Below, in pieces: positions 15,192 to 23,634 of a stretch of DNA of 64,000 nt (its first letter is position 1; each line of letters begins with the position of its first letter). Origin of the DNA: CATQHQ01 sp965243805 (GTDB lineage: Bacteria; Gemmatimonadota; Gemmatimonadetes; Longimicrobiales; Gaopeijiaceae); assembly GCA_965243805.1 (NCBI GenBank), contig OZ251577.1, forward strand, positions 2,418,001-2,482,000, in the 5' to 3' direction. A program made the translations under genes and the position numbers. The notes beneath the pieces are model-generated. The model was given only the letters and a program-made list of their open reading frames with translations, did no database searches and was not told the DNA's origin.

Positions 15192-17165
15192 ATGACGCCA
15201 CCCGTTCGATCTGCACCGAGACCCAGGGGCCCGCTCCGGCCACTGTCGCTGGTCCCGTTCCGGCCGCGGTCGCTGGTCCCCCTCCGACCGCTGTCGCTGG
15301 TCGTTGCGCTCCTCGCCGCGACCACGGGCGGTTGCGCCGACTTGGCGTTCGTTCCCGACCAAGTGCCAGCATCTCTGATCTTGACGCCGAGCGACACGCT
15401 GGTCGTTGTCGGCGAGGCCGTCTCCTACCGCTTGGTCGTGCTGGACCAGAACGGCGACTCGATCCGACCCCCGCCCCTCTGGGCGCGCCCACAGTGGACC
15501 ACGTCCAACGAGGCGGCGGCCCGGGCGTCGCCGGACGGGGTCGTGGCGGCTCGTCGCGGGGCCGACGCCACCGTGTCCGTGTCCGTGGCGGGCCTCTCCG
15601 CCAGTGCCCGCCTCCGGATCAACCCGTCCGAGTTGGTTCTCGATGCGCCTGTCTTGCACCTGACCCAGGGCATCCAGCGGAGGAACGGCCTCGTCCCACT
15701 GATCGCCGGCCGCCAAGCGCTGCTCCGCGTCTTCGTGACCGGCGACCAAATCAGCTTCTACCAGCCCCAGGTCCACGCCTTCTTCTGGCAGGCCAACCGG
15801 CTGGTCCACAGCATAGTCATGCGCTCCGCGTCGGACGTTCTGCCCAACTTCGTTGAGGAAGGGAGACTCGACTGGTCGCACAACGCCATCATTCCCGGCG
15901 ACGTGGTGCAGCCTGGGACGACGATGGTCGTGGAGCTCAATCGAGACCGCTCCGTGCCCATGGCTGCCCAGAGCACGATCCGCCTGCCGGCCAAGGGTCG
16001 GATGAGACTGGATGTGCGCACCGTTCCCAAGCTGGACCTGACGGTGGTGCCGGTTCTGGTTGCATCCGATTCCAGCAAAGTGGCGCTCGCCTGGGCCCAG
16101 GGGATCAGGGCCGACAGCGAGCACATGCACCTGACCCGATCCGCCTTGCCCGTCGCCGACCTGGCAGTGGCGGTTCGGGAGCCCTTCACAACGTCGGTGG
16201 ACCTAACTTCCGCCGCGGGATGGGGAGAGCTGCTGGGTGACCTGACCTTCCTCCACCGGCGAGAGGGCGAGCGGGGGTACTACTACGGCGCCGTCGCCCT
16301 TCCTGCGGGTTCCAACTGGACCGGACTCGGCTACATCGGCGGATTCAGGGTGAGCGTGGGCGCCCCCAACGGCGCAACTCTGGCCCACGAGCTCGGTCAC
16401 AACTTCGGGCTTCGCCATGCGCCGTGCGGAGGTGCGAGCGGCCCCGATCTGGGCTTTCCCTACGACAACGGCAGCATCGGCGCGTGGGGCTACGACTTCC
16501 GCAACCGGCAGCTCGTCAACCCTTCCCTCTACAAGGACGTGATGGGGTACTGCTACCCCAGCTGGGTGAGCGACTACCACTTCACCAAGGCGATGACGTA
16601 CCGGCTCGCCACGGAAGCGTCGTCGTCGCCGGGCCGAGACGGATCGGCGGGGAGCCAGCATGGGGACGCAACGACGGGGCGAGCCAAGAGCCTTGTGCTG
16701 CGCGGGACGGTCGGCGACGCAGGGCACCGCTTGGAACCGGCGTTCCTGGTGGATATGGCACCGGCGTGGCCCACGGAGGGCGGCCCCTACACGCTGGAGG
16801 GCTACGGGCCCCGGGGCGAGCCGCGCTTCTCGTTCAGCTTCGCGCCCACGCCACTGGAGTTCGGCGGCGGCGCCTTCTTCTTCGCTATTCCCTACGACCC
16901 GGTCCAGGACGGGGCGCTAACCCAGGTGGCGCTCTCGGGCCCCGACGGCCACTTGGTGCTGGAAGAGTCGGGCGCCGAGCCCGTGGCCGTCCTGACGGAT
17001 CGCGCCACCGGTCGCATGCGCGCAGTTCTTCGCGGCTGGACCGGAGAGTCTACGGACTTGACCAGCGTGGTGGCCAGTGTTGTAGACGGCGCGGTGGACG
17101 GCGTTGTGGACGTGATGGTCAGCGACGGGTTGCCAGCGGAGGTTGCGACGCCGAGGCGTAGGTGA
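15192..17165 (+). CDS. Exported zinc metalloprotease (metzincin), tandem paralogue
   Basis: A 657-residue paralogue of the protease at 12736, with the same order. A signal region is followed by an Ig-like domain (ASLILTPSDTLVVVGEAV onwards) and the segment APVLHLTQGIQRRNG. The catalytic site is HELGHNFGLRH (zinc ligands His399, His403, His409; base Glu400) followed by GAWGYDF, DVMGYC (Met-turn) and SDYHFTKA. The N-terminus carries three imperfect 24-base repeats encoding RPLSLVPF-type units before the hydrophobic core. The C-terminal region contains an Ala/Val/Asp repeat (VDGAVDGVVD). The two copies differ most at the termini, so the duplication is not recent. It should be extracellular or lipid-anchored (TTGGC before the Ig domain is lipobox-like). 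Confidence 0.85.
   Translation: MTPPVRSAPRPRGPLRPLSLVPFRPRSLVPLRPLSLVVALLAATTGGCADLAFVPDQVPASLILTPSDTLVVVGEAVSYRLVVLDQNGDSIRPPPLWARPQWTTSNEAAARASPDGVVAARRGADATVSVSVAGLSASARLRINPSELVLDAPVLHLTQGIQRRNGLVPLIAGRQALLRVFVTGDQISFYQPQVHAFFWQANRLVHSIVMRSASDVLPNFVEEGRLDWSHNAIIPGDVVQPGTTMVVELNRDRSVPMAAQSTIRLPAKGRMRLDVRTVPKLDLTVVPVLVASDSSKVALAWAQGIRADSEHMHLTRSALPVADLAVAVREPFTTSVDLTSAAGWGELLGDLTFLHRREGERGYYYGAVALPAGSNWTGLGYIGGFRVSVGAPNGATLAHELGHNFGLRHAPCGGASGPDLGFPYDNGSIGAWGYDFRNRQLVNPSLYKDVMGYCYPSWVSDYHFTKAMTYRLATEASSSPGRDGSAGSQHGDATTGRAKSLVLRGTVGDAGHRLEPAFLVDMAPAWPTEGGPYTLEGYGPRGEPRFSFSFAPTPLEFGGGAFFFAIPYDPVQDGALTQVALSGPDGHLVLEESGAEPVAVLTDRATGRMRAVLRGWTGESTDLTSVVASVVDGAVDGVVDVMVSDGLPAEVATPRRR
15236..15307 (+). 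repeat. 24-base unit, three copies, in metzincin signal region
   Basis: Units 15236-15259, 15260-15283 and 15284-15307 encode three imperfect Arg-Pro-Leu-Ser-Leu-Val blocks in frame ahead of the signal-peptide core. Confidence 0.85.
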
Positions 17166-17198
17166 GCCGGCGGCACGACGGGCACCCGTCAATCAAAG

Positions 17199-17272
17199 TC
17201 GGGACGGCCGGATTCGAACCGGCGACCCCCTGAACCCCATTCAGGTGCGCTACCGGACTGCGCCACGTCCCG
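17199..17272 (-). tRNA. tRNA-Pro (anticodon GGG)
   Basis: Reading the minus strand, a seven-base acceptor stem CGGGACG pairs with CGTCCCG. The D-arm, an anticodon stem CCTGA/TCAGG with loop ATGGGGT, and the TTCGAAT T-loop with stem GCCGG/CCGGC are all present. The anticodon is GGG, reading proline CCC/CCU. The CCA end is not encoded. The gene stands alone between the second metzincin and the cytochrome genes. Confidence 0.93.
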
Positions 17273-17339
17273 ATGCAACGTTCCCAAGGTACCGCCGGAG
17301 GGCCCGCGTGGGAAGTGAGGCTGGTTAGCTCGAGGCTGG

Positions 17340-19250
17340 CTAGCTCCCCCCGTCGTCCGGCTGGTCCGTGGCGTCGTCCGTCCGGCCGGTGGCGTCGTCC
17401 GGCTGGCCCGTGGCGGGCGCCCGGTACCACTCCTCCCTCAGCCAGCCCACGAGCAGTCCGATCTCTTCGGGAGACAGGATCTCGTCGCGTCCGAAAGACG
17501 GCATTCGGTCGTTGCGCTCTCCGTAGAACGCGGGGTGCTCGGGGTCGGCGACGACGGCGGTCAGCCACTCCCGTGACCCGTAGCCCGTCAGCACCGGGCC
17601 TCGGGGCGTCTCCACCGTCCCCCGAAACTCGTGACACTCGGTGCACCCCATCGACTCCGACGAGATCAGGGCGGCGCCCTCGACGATCTCGGCGTGATCG
17701 GCCAAGTCGGCCTCGGCTTGGTAGGCAAGGGCGGCCTCGGCCGACAGCGCCTTCACGACCTTGCCTAGTTCGGCGGCCTGGGCGTCGTCGAATCTGGCGA
17801 TCCGGCTCTGCACCATCCGCACCATTCGGCCCCGCGCAAATGCGGTTCCGCCGAAGTACTCGGTAGTGGCGACGCGCTCCGGGTCCAGCAGGCCCGCTAG
17901 CCATTCCCGGCTGGCGAAGCGCTTCAGGTCTGGAGCGGTCGGAGGATCGACCGGCTCTCTGCCCAGACCGTTGGTGCCGCCGTAGGTATGGCAGCTGGCG
18001 CACCGATCGGCGAAGAGGCGCGGCCCCTGGGTCAGCGGGTCCGACCGGAGCAGGGTCAACGCGCCCGAGGGAGGGATGCCCTCCGGCCCGCCCGCCAGCT
18101 CCGCGACACGCTCCGCGTCCGCCTTGGCGCGCATCTGGGCGAACCGGAAGTCGGGGTCGCTCCCATCCTCGGCGTAGGCCCGCCAAGTCAGCAGCCCCGC
18201 CACGGCCAGCGCGGTAATCGCCAGCCCGACGTTGAAGCCGTGGCCCAGGCGCCAGCGTCCCAGCAGCGGCATGGCGGCCGCAAGCGCCACGACCGCGCCC
18301 GGAATGACGATCGCGCCCAGGACCTCGGTGCCGGCGGGGAAGTACTTCAGCCACTGGAAGAGGAACATGAAGTACCATTCGGGCCGGGCGGCAGCGTAGG
18401 GCTCGCTGGAGTCGGCGGGAGCGCCCAGCGGCGCGCCTCCTGTGCGGGCAACGAGGAAGAGCACGGCGACCATGACCGCAAGGCAGGCGACCGCGTCCCG
18501 GAGAAGCTGGTCGGGCCAGAAGACGCCGTCTCGCCGGCTGGGCTCGTCTCGGCGCTCGGGCGTCGTCACGCCGTGGCGTCGGAACAGATAGACGTGGGCG
18601 ACGACCAGGACGACCAGGAGGGCGGGCAGGACGCCGGCGTGCAGGGCGAAGAAGCGCGTCAGGGTGAGGTGGCCGTAGTCGGTGCCGCCCACCAGGACGT
18701 CTTGGAGGCCGGGGCCGATCACGGGCGCCAGCGATGCGATGCTGGTGGCCACCTTGGTCGCCCAGTACCCCTTCTGGTCCCACGGCAGGAGGTAGCCGGT
18801 GAGCAGGAGCCCCATCACGATGTGCAGGAGCGCCAGCCCGAACCAGAAGTTGACTTCTCGAGGGGCCTTGTACGCGCCGTGGACCACCACCTGCATGAGG
18901 TGGAGAACCAACAGCACGACGGTCGCGTGGGCCATGTAGTGGTGGATGCCTCGGAGCAGGTTTCCGCCGGCCATCACGTTCTGGACGTAGTACACGCTCT
19001 CCCAGGCGCCCTGCGCATTCGGACTGTAGGCCGCCCAGAGCACGATCCCGGTTACGAACTGGACCGCGATCGCAAAGGTCAGGGTGCTGCCCCATACATA
19101 GCGCCACCGAGCACCGCCGGGGATCGGCTCGATCAGCAACTTGCGCAACGCTCCGCGCAATCCGGTGCGGTCGTCGAGCCAGGCGAGAACGGTCTTCCGC
19201 CACGACGCCGACGTTGCGCCGGTGCCGGGCTTCGGTCGCGGGCGGCTCAC
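17340..19250 (-). CDS. Cytochrome b fused to a C-terminal di-heme c-type cytochrome (bc complex)
   Basis: A 636-residue membrane protein. Residues 1 to about 390 are cytochrome b. The heme-ligand helices are GIHHYMAHATVVLLVLH and TRFFALHAGVLP...VVAHVYLF, and the quinol-site motif is RPEWYFMFLF. The C-terminal third is soluble and carries two heme c sites, CASCH and CTECH, each followed later by a candidate Met ligand (RMVRMVQ, DRMPSF). Fusion of b and c subunits with a separate Rieske gene is known in some bacterial bc complexes. The Rieske gene is upstream with a 4-base overlap. The product should oxidise quinol and reduce a periplasmic acceptor. The C-terminal tail is a short Asp-Asp-Ala-Thr repeat (ATGQPDDATGRTDDATDQ). 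Confidence 0.9.
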   Translation of the reverse strand: MSRPRPKPGTGATSASWRKTVLAWLDDRTGLRGALRKLLIEPIPGGARWRYVWGSTLTFAIAVQFVTGIVLWAAYSPNAQGAWESVYYVQNVMAGGNLLRGIHHYMAHATVVLLVLHLMQVVVHGAYKAPREVNFWFGLALLHIVMGLLLTGYLLPWDQKGYWATKVATSIASLAPVIGPGLQDVLVGGTDYGHLTLTRFFALHAGVLPALLVVLVVAHVYLFRRHGVTTPERRDEPSRRDGVFWPDQLLRDAVACLAVMVAVLFLVARTGGAPLGAPADSSEPYAAARPEWYFMFLFQWLKYFPAGTEVLGAIVIPGAVVALAAAMPLLGRWRLGHGFNVGLAITALAVAGLLTWRAYAEDGSDPDFRFAQMRAKADAERVAELAGGPEGIPPSGALTLLRSDPLTQGPRLFADRCASCHTYGGTNGLGREPVDPPTAPDLKRFASREWLAGLLDPERVATTEYFGGTAFARGRMVRMVQSRIARFDDAQAAELGKVVKALSAEAALAYQAEADLADHAEIVEGAALISSESMGCTECHEFRGTVETPRGPVLTGYGSREWLTAVVADPEHPAFYGERNDRMPSFGRDEILSPEEIGLLVGWLREEWYRAPATGQPDDATGRTDDATDQPDDGGS

Positions 19251-19786
19251 GCGACGGGCGTCTTCTCCACCGTGCCCGGCCGAAACTTCTGGAAGCGCAC
19301 CCAGACCTCGTCGCCGTTGCGGATTTCAACCTCCAGCGCGTCCATGGCCCGAGGGCTGGGGCTGGAGGGATCGTTCACGGTGCCGTCCAGGTCGAAGCTG
19401 CTCTTGTGGCAGGGACAGACGAAGCTGGAGCGGTCGGAAGCCACGTTCACGAAGCATCCGGCGTGGGGGCACGCGACGTTGAGGGCGGCGATCGAGCGGC
19501 CGGATCGGCGCAGGTAGACGGCGCCTACGGGAGCATTTGGATGGGTGGTCCATGCGTCCGTTCGGGCAGCCGCTATCTGGAACTTCCGGGGCACGCCGTC
19601 GTCGGGCAGGCCCGCGAGCTTGGTCGCGAACACCATGTCCGCGTTCGGTCGGCCGCGACGCAAGGGATCGAACAAGACGCGCACGCTGGACCACGCAGGC
19701 GCGAGCAGGGACAGCGCACCCGCCGCCACGGTGCCGATGCTCGCCAGAAATCCGCGCCGGGCGGGGGATGGATGGGAAGGGCCCAT
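19247..19786 (-). CDS. Rieske iron-sulfur protein of the bc complex
   Basis: A protein of about 179 residues with an N-terminal Tat-type signal, ARRGFLASIGTVAAG, that also serves as membrane anchor. The C-terminal Rieske domain carries both cluster-binding boxes: CPHAGC, and CPCHKSSFDLDG with the disulfide-forming Cys. It transfers electrons from quinol to the c-type heme of its partner. Its stop overlaps the cytochrome b start by four bases, so the two are co-translated. The frame extends to an ATG at 19834, but I prefer the ATG at 19786 because it puts the twin arginine close to the N-terminus; neither has a strong ribosome site. No separate cytochrome c1 gene is seen, consistent with the fused partner. 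Confidence 0.88.
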   Translation of the reverse strand: MGPSHPSPARRGFLASIGTVAAGALSLLAPAWSSVRVLFDPLRRGRPNADMVFATKLAGLPDDGVPRKFQIAAARTDAWTTHPNAPVGAVYLRRSGRSIAALNVACPHAGCFVNVASDRSSFVCPCHKSSFDLDGTVNDPSSPSPRAMDALEVEIRNGDEVWVRFQKFRPGTVEKTPVA

Positions 19787-19870
19787 GGGGCTGAAGATCA
19801 GGGCTGAAGGCCGGTGGAGGCAAGCAAGAAGCAAGCTGGGCTAGGTGCTTCGCTGCAGTCCTACTTTACT

Positions 19871-21007
19871 TTAGCGATCAGGTTCACCATCGCTGGCTGC
19901 CTTGGTGATCAGCTCGTCGCCCGTCTCGCACTCCACCACCAGCCGGCCCAGCCGCACCAGCCGTGAGCGGTCCGTCACGCCGGCAAGCACATCGGCCAGC
20001 CGCCCCGCCGCATCGGTGCCGAACTTCCACCTCGCCGTCTCGACATACGCCCGACGCAACCCCCGCGCCTCGCCGAGCTTCTTGCCACGGGCTTCGCCTC
20101 GGGCTTCCCCCCGGGCTTCCCCGAGCCTTTGGCCGCGGGCCTCGCCGAGCCTTTGGCCGCGGGCCTCGCCCCGAGCCTCCCCACGCGCTAGGGCGTGCTT
20201 CTCCAATGCCGCGAAACGGTTCCCGTACACCTTGCCCACCTCCATCAGCGTGTCCAACTGTTCGATGATCTCCGCCGGCACCCCCCAATCTATCATCTGA
20301 CGCCGAAGCCACGCGAGCCACGCTTCCCGCAACTCCGGCGTGTCCAGCTGCTCGTCCAGCACCGTCAGCGCCTGAGCGATCCGCTCCGGGTCCAGTTCGA
20401 AGCACAGCACCAGGCCCGCCCGCACGCGTCCCGCCTTCCGCAGGTCGAGAGACGCCGCCCTCTTCGCCTCCGCCTCCTCGTCCAGCAGCACTACCCGCTG
20501 GCCGTAGATGAACGGCCTCAACTCCTCCGGCACGAGCTTCTCCAGCTCGCACGCCTTGCTCAACGCCGCCTTCCACCGGCCCTCGAAGCTCTTCACCACC
20601 ACGAACAGCACCGCGCTCTCCTCCCCCTCGGCCCCGGCGCCCTTGCCCTCCGTCAGGCTCTGGTAGCACAGCGCCGTCTCGAGCAGTGCGCGGGTCGCCA
20701 TCCCCTTGTCCTCCGTCGACTGGAACTCGAAGAGGACGACCAGCCAGAGCGGACGGCTGCGGAACCGCACCCTCCACGCCATGTCCACCAGGCGGACGGT
20801 CTCGCTCTCGGCGTCGACGAACTCGGTGGGCATCTGTTCGAGGGTGTCGAAGTCGAGGTCGTCGGTCCAGGTACCGCCGACGGACGGGCCGACGAACTCG
20901 ACGACGACCTCCTCGACGATTTCCGCGAACGAGTAGAACTGCTTGTACACACGATCCTTCTCGCCGTGCTTGGGCTGGTGGTCGGGCTGCTTGGGCTGGT
21001 GGGACAT
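19871..21007 (-). CDS. Rpn-family recombination-promoting nuclease/putative transposase (copy 1)
   Basis: A 378-residue protein of the Rpn / PD-(D/E)XK nuclease-transposase family. The N-terminal nuclease core shows Asp75 in RLVDMAWRV and the ExQ variant FEFQST (Glu94, Gln96), the form usual for this family instead of ExK. The middle is helical. Residues about 280-325 are a low-complexity stretch of RGEARG and RGQRLGEA units from in-frame tandem repeats, typical of Rpn proteins. The C-terminus has RLADVLAGVTDRSRLVRLGRL. GGAGG lies eight bases before the ATG at 21007. A close relative with the same leader is at 50274 on the opposite strand. Rpn proteins nick DNA and promote RecA-independent recombination in the enterobacterial examples. 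It is likely mobile or recently duplicated. Confidence 0.85.
   Translation of the reverse strand: MSHQPKQPDHQPKHGEKDRVYKQFYSFAEIVEEVVVEFVGPSVGGTWTDDLDFDTLEQMPTEFVDAESETVRLVDMAWRVRFRSRPLWLVVLFEFQSTEDKGMATRALLETALCYQSLTEGKGAGAEGEESAVLFVVVKSFEGRWKAALSKACELEKLVPEELRPFIYGQRVVLLDEEAEAKRAASLDLRKAGRVRAGLVLCFELDPERIAQALTVLDEQLDTPELREAWLAWLRRQMIDWGVPAEIIEQLDTLMEVGKVYGNRFAALEKHALARGEARGEARGQRLGEARGQRLGEARGEARGEARGKKLGEARGLRRAYVETARWKFGTDAAGRLADVLAGVTDRSRLVRLGRLVVECETGDELITKAASDGEPDR
20050..20190 (-). repeat. RGEARG-type coding tandem repeats in Rpn copy 1
   Basis: About nine imperfect units of 12 and 15 bases encode alternating RGEA and RGQRLGEA blocks. The corresponding region of copy 2 (51125-51205) has fewer units, so this array varies in length between the two paralogues. 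Confidence 0.8.
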
Positions 21008-21142
21008 GGGCGGCCTCCATTCCTTTCCCGAGTGGGGTTCGTTGCTGCGTCCGAGGTGGACGCTGGAGGCCCCGTCCGAGAAAAATCCAGTGCGGCGGGC
21101 GGGGCGGGTCCCTGACAAGGTGGAGTCGCAGAATGGGCGTTT
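21008..21142 (-). promoter_or_regulatory. Leader conserved between the two Rpn copies
   Basis: The 135 bases before copy 1 are nearly the same as those before copy 2 (50121-50273), including AAACGCCCATTCTGCG at the far end, CACTGGATTTTT in the middle, and the AGGAATGGAGG ribosome site. Conservation of non-coding DNA implies a shared promoter or a mobile-unit end. Confidence 0.7.
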
Positions 21143-21186
21143 GGCTAGCAGGAAGGCCCGCTTCATGTCCCGGCGCAACGCAGGCC

Positions 21187-22260
21187 CTAGCCCTCCATCG
21201 CCTCCCGCATCCGACGGATCGCGGCGGGCCCCACACGGCAGCAGCCTCCGACAGCGTGGGCGCCCGAGGCCAGCCATTCGAGGCAGGCCGACGCCCAGCC
21301 CGAGGCGCATCCGTTGCCGCGGCAGGGCCCGCCGGGGGCGTCCGAGCGCGAGGGGGCGTCCGATCCGGGTCCCGTCGGAGCGTTCCAGTGCTTGGCCTTG
21401 GCGTCCCAGGTGCCCCCGGCATTGGGGTACGCGACCACCGCCTTGCGGGTGCCGGCGGCCAGGGCGGCCACGAGGCCGGGCACCCACTCCGGGGCGCAGC
21501 AGTTGACCCCGACCGCGAACACTCCGGGCGCGGAGTCCGCCACCGCCACCGCATCGGCCAGGGGGGCACCGTCGGCGAGCCGAACCCCGTCGGGGCAGCT
21601 GAAGCTGATCCATGTCGGCTTCCCGAACTGGTCGGCGAGCCGTGCCAGAGCCCGGGTCTCGGGCAAGCTGGGAATCGTCTCGCAGGCGATCAGCTCCGCC
21701 GAACTGTTGGCCAGCGCCCGCCACCGTCCTCGGTGGAACGCCTCCAGCGCATCCGTGCCGATCCCGTAGTCGCCCCGATACTCGCTTCCGTCGGCCAAAT
21801 AGGCGCCATAGGGTCCCACGCCCGCCGCCACCAACGGTCGCAACCGCCGCGTCACCGGCTGCAACCGACCCGTCGCCGGCCGCAGCCGCTCCTTCGAGCG
21901 CGCAGGTTGCCGCGAGTGCCGAGCTTGGCGGCCGGCCTCTCCCTCCCAGAACTCGTCGCGAGCGCCGACGGCCAGCTCCACGGCGCGCAGGAGCGCCGCT
22001 TCCGCCTCGGCGTCTCCGATCCCCCGGTCGGCAAACCCCTGGAAGGTGGCTTGGTAGGTGGCGGTGACGATGCAGTCCGCCCCCGCCTCCAGAAACGCCC
22101 GGTGCACGGCCCGCACGGCGCCCGGATCGTCCAGAAGGACCTTGGCGGACCAGAGGGGGTCGTTCAGGTCCCAGCCGCTGTGTTCGAGCTCGCTGGCCAG
22201 CCCGCCGTCCAGCGCCACGAAGCCTTGGGCGGCCAGGAAGCGGTCGAAGGGCGAGTGCAT
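21187..22260 (-). CDS. Homocysteine S-methyltransferase family protein
   Basis: A 357-residue protein of the homocysteine methyltransferase barrel family (MmuM/BHMT type). The N-terminus has FVALDGGLASELEHSGW. Zinc-site cysteines are seen in GVNCC (Cys254, Cys255) and near the end in VGGCC (340-341). The core segments ADCIVTATYQATFQGF and AVVAYPNAGGTWD also fit. It should transfer a methyl group from S-methylmethionine or another donor to homocysteine, making methionine in the cytosol. Residues about 115-155 contain a repeat-derived basic insertion (RPATGRLQPVTRRLRPL) not usual for the family; it probably lies in a surface loop. It is on the same strand as, and 70 bases downstream of, the RecF-like ATPase gene. 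Confidence 0.85.
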   Translation of the reverse strand: MHSPFDRFLAAQGFVALDGGLASELEHSGWDLNDPLWSAKVLLDDPGAVRAVHRAFLEAGADCIVTATYQATFQGFADRGIGDAEAEAALLRAVELAVGARDEFWEGEAGRQARHSRQPARSKERLRPATGRLQPVTRRLRPLVAAGVGPYGAYLADGSEYRGDYGIGTDALEAFHRGRWRALANSSAELIACETIPSLPETRALARLADQFGKPTWISFSCPDGVRLADGAPLADAVAVADSAPGVFAVGVNCCAPEWVPGLVAALAAGTRKAVVAYPNAGGTWDAKAKHWNAPTGPGSDAPSRSDAPGGPCRGNGCASGWASACLEWLASGAHAVGGCCRVGPAAIRRMREAMEG

Positions 22261-22330
22261 GATCGGCTGGGCGGCCTTCCGTCTCCGTCTTCCGTCTCCG
22301 TCTTCCGTCTTCTGCCTTCCGTCGGGGCAG

Positions 22331-23449
22331 CTACTGATCCTCGATCTGATCCCCGATCAGCGCTTCCTCCCCGATCAGCGCTTCCTCACCAAGGGAGTAT
22401 TCGTCCACCCAGGCGTCCAGCGCATCGCCGCCGTGCCGGTGGAAGCTGCTGGCCCCGTTCCGTCGCTCGACGACCAGAACGTCTTCCGGCTCGAAGGAGT
22501 CCAGGAAGGTGGCCGACTGGGTAGCCGCGACGATCTGGGTGTGCGTGCGAGCGTTGCGGAAGAGCGACGCCACCGTGTCCAGCGCCAGAGGGTGAAGTCC
22601 CATCTCGGGTTCGTCCACCACCGTCACCAGCGGCATCGACTCGTGAGGCTGGAGAAGGAGGCAGACCAAGCAGATCGCCCGCAGCGTGCCGTCGGAGAAC
22701 TGCTGGGGACCGAAGACGGTGTCGCTGTCGCGGTGCCGCCAGTTCAGGTAGAGGTTGCGGGACTCGTGAGGCGTCAGCTCGAAGTCCTGGAAGAAAGGAG
22801 CCAGTCGGCGCACATGCTCCACCATGCGTTGGTAGACGGCGGGCCGCTCCTGCTTCAGCCTGTACAGGACGGCCGGCAGGTTGGCACCGTCGGGCATGAT
22901 CCAGCGGTTGTCGCCCACGAAGCAGCGCTGCCGGACCCGGGCCCCCGGCGACATGTCGTGGAGGTTGAAGACCCTGCACCGGTTCAGCAGGTACCGGATC
23001 GTCTTGGCGGTGATGTCGCCTTCGTCGGCCTTCCGCCCGATCCGCGTCTCGGGGTGACCGGCCCCCAGGTGCACCACCTTCGGGCTGGGATAGCCCACTT
23101 GGTGGAAGACCAGAGTCTCCTCCGAGAACATCATGGTGTCCCCCGCGACCCGGGCCAGCTTCATCACGTAGGTGTCGGTGCCGTTCTCCACCTCGAACTG
23201 AAGCTCGATTTCCATGTGGGAAGCCTGCTCCGCGCCGTGGTGGAGGTTGGCGCCGGCTCGGCCCGTGACGTGCAGGTGCTGCTGCAGGCGTCGGCCCATC
23301 ATCTCGTTGACGAGGCGGAAGCAGGCCACGACGTTGCTCTTGCCGGCACCGTTGGGGCCGATCATGACGTTGAGGTCGCGAAGGTCCAGCGTGGCGTCGC
23401 GAATGGAGCGGAAGCCGCGGATCGAAAGCCGTCTCAACTTAGGTTGCAT
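22331..23449 (-). CDS. RecF/OLD-like AAA family ATPase
   Basis: A 372-residue ABC-type ATPase of the AAA_21/RecF-like group. The Walker A is GPNGAGKS (residues 31-38), the signature-like motif is QFSDGTLR, and the Walker B is VTVVDEPEMGLHP with the switch region IVAATQSATFLDSF. No fused TOPRIM or HNH nuclease is present. Similar stand-alone ATPases occur in DNA repair and in several phage-defence systems with a partner gene, but no obvious partner is adjacent. The last 20 residues are a perfect 18-base duplication encoding GEEALI twice. The role is therefore unassigned; the biochemical call (DNA-associated ATPase) is firm by motif. Confidence 0.8.
   Translation of the reverse strand: MQPKLRRLSIRGFRSIRDATLDLRDLNVMIGPNGAGKSNVVACFRLVNEMMGRRLQQHLHVTGRAGANLHHGAEQASHMEIELQFEVENGTDTYVMKLARVAGDTMMFSEETLVFHQVGYPSPKVVHLGAGHPETRIGRKADEGDITAKTIRYLLNRCRVFNLHDMSPGARVRQRCFVGDNRWIMPDGANLPAVLYRLKQERPAVYQRMVEHVRRLAPFFQDFELTPHESRNLYLNWRHRDSDTVFGPQQFSDGTLRAICLVCLLLQPHESMPLVTVVDEPEMGLHPLALDTVASLFRNARTHTQIVAATQSATFLDSFEPEDVLVVERRNGASSFHRHGGDALDAWVDEYSLGEEALIGEEALIGDQIEDQ
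22351..22386 (-). repeat. Perfect 18-base tandem duplication at ATPase C-terminus
   Basis: 22351-22368 and 22369-22386 are identical and lie just before the stop codon of the ATPase gene. Confidence 0.9.
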
Positions 23450-23634
23450 GGAGCTGATCTCCTATCAGTGTCAGCAGGGCAAGTGAACAGTGGAACCCTG
23501 AACACTAAGGAACAGCGAGCCGCCGGACAACCTTCCCTATTCGACGGTAGCGCCTTACTCTACCTTTCCCTGGGCGCAGGGATTTGCGCCGGACTCGCGT
23601 TACGGAAGAGGGGCAAGCCCAAGAGCATGGAAGC

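Noticed and set aside
14568..16130. A 520-codon minus-strand frame
   Set aside because: Antisense to the barrel-like protein and the second metzincin; low-complexity product.
17199..17272. Attachment site at the tRNA-Pro gene
   Set aside because: No direct repeat of the tRNA 3' end and no integrase gene are seen in the window.
17119..19329. A 736-codon minus-strand frame
   Set aside because: Shifted frame of the cytochrome b-c gene that also runs through the tRNA; no domains.
20050..20190. Possible CRISPR-like repeats
   Set aside because: Units are contiguous, of 12-15 bases, in frame and without spacers; they encode RGEARG. No CRISPR array is seen anywhere in the window.
21008..21142. IS-type terminal inverted repeats for the Rpn unit
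   Set aside because: The leader is conserved, but I could not find a matching inverted end after either stop codon, so mobility is only inferred.
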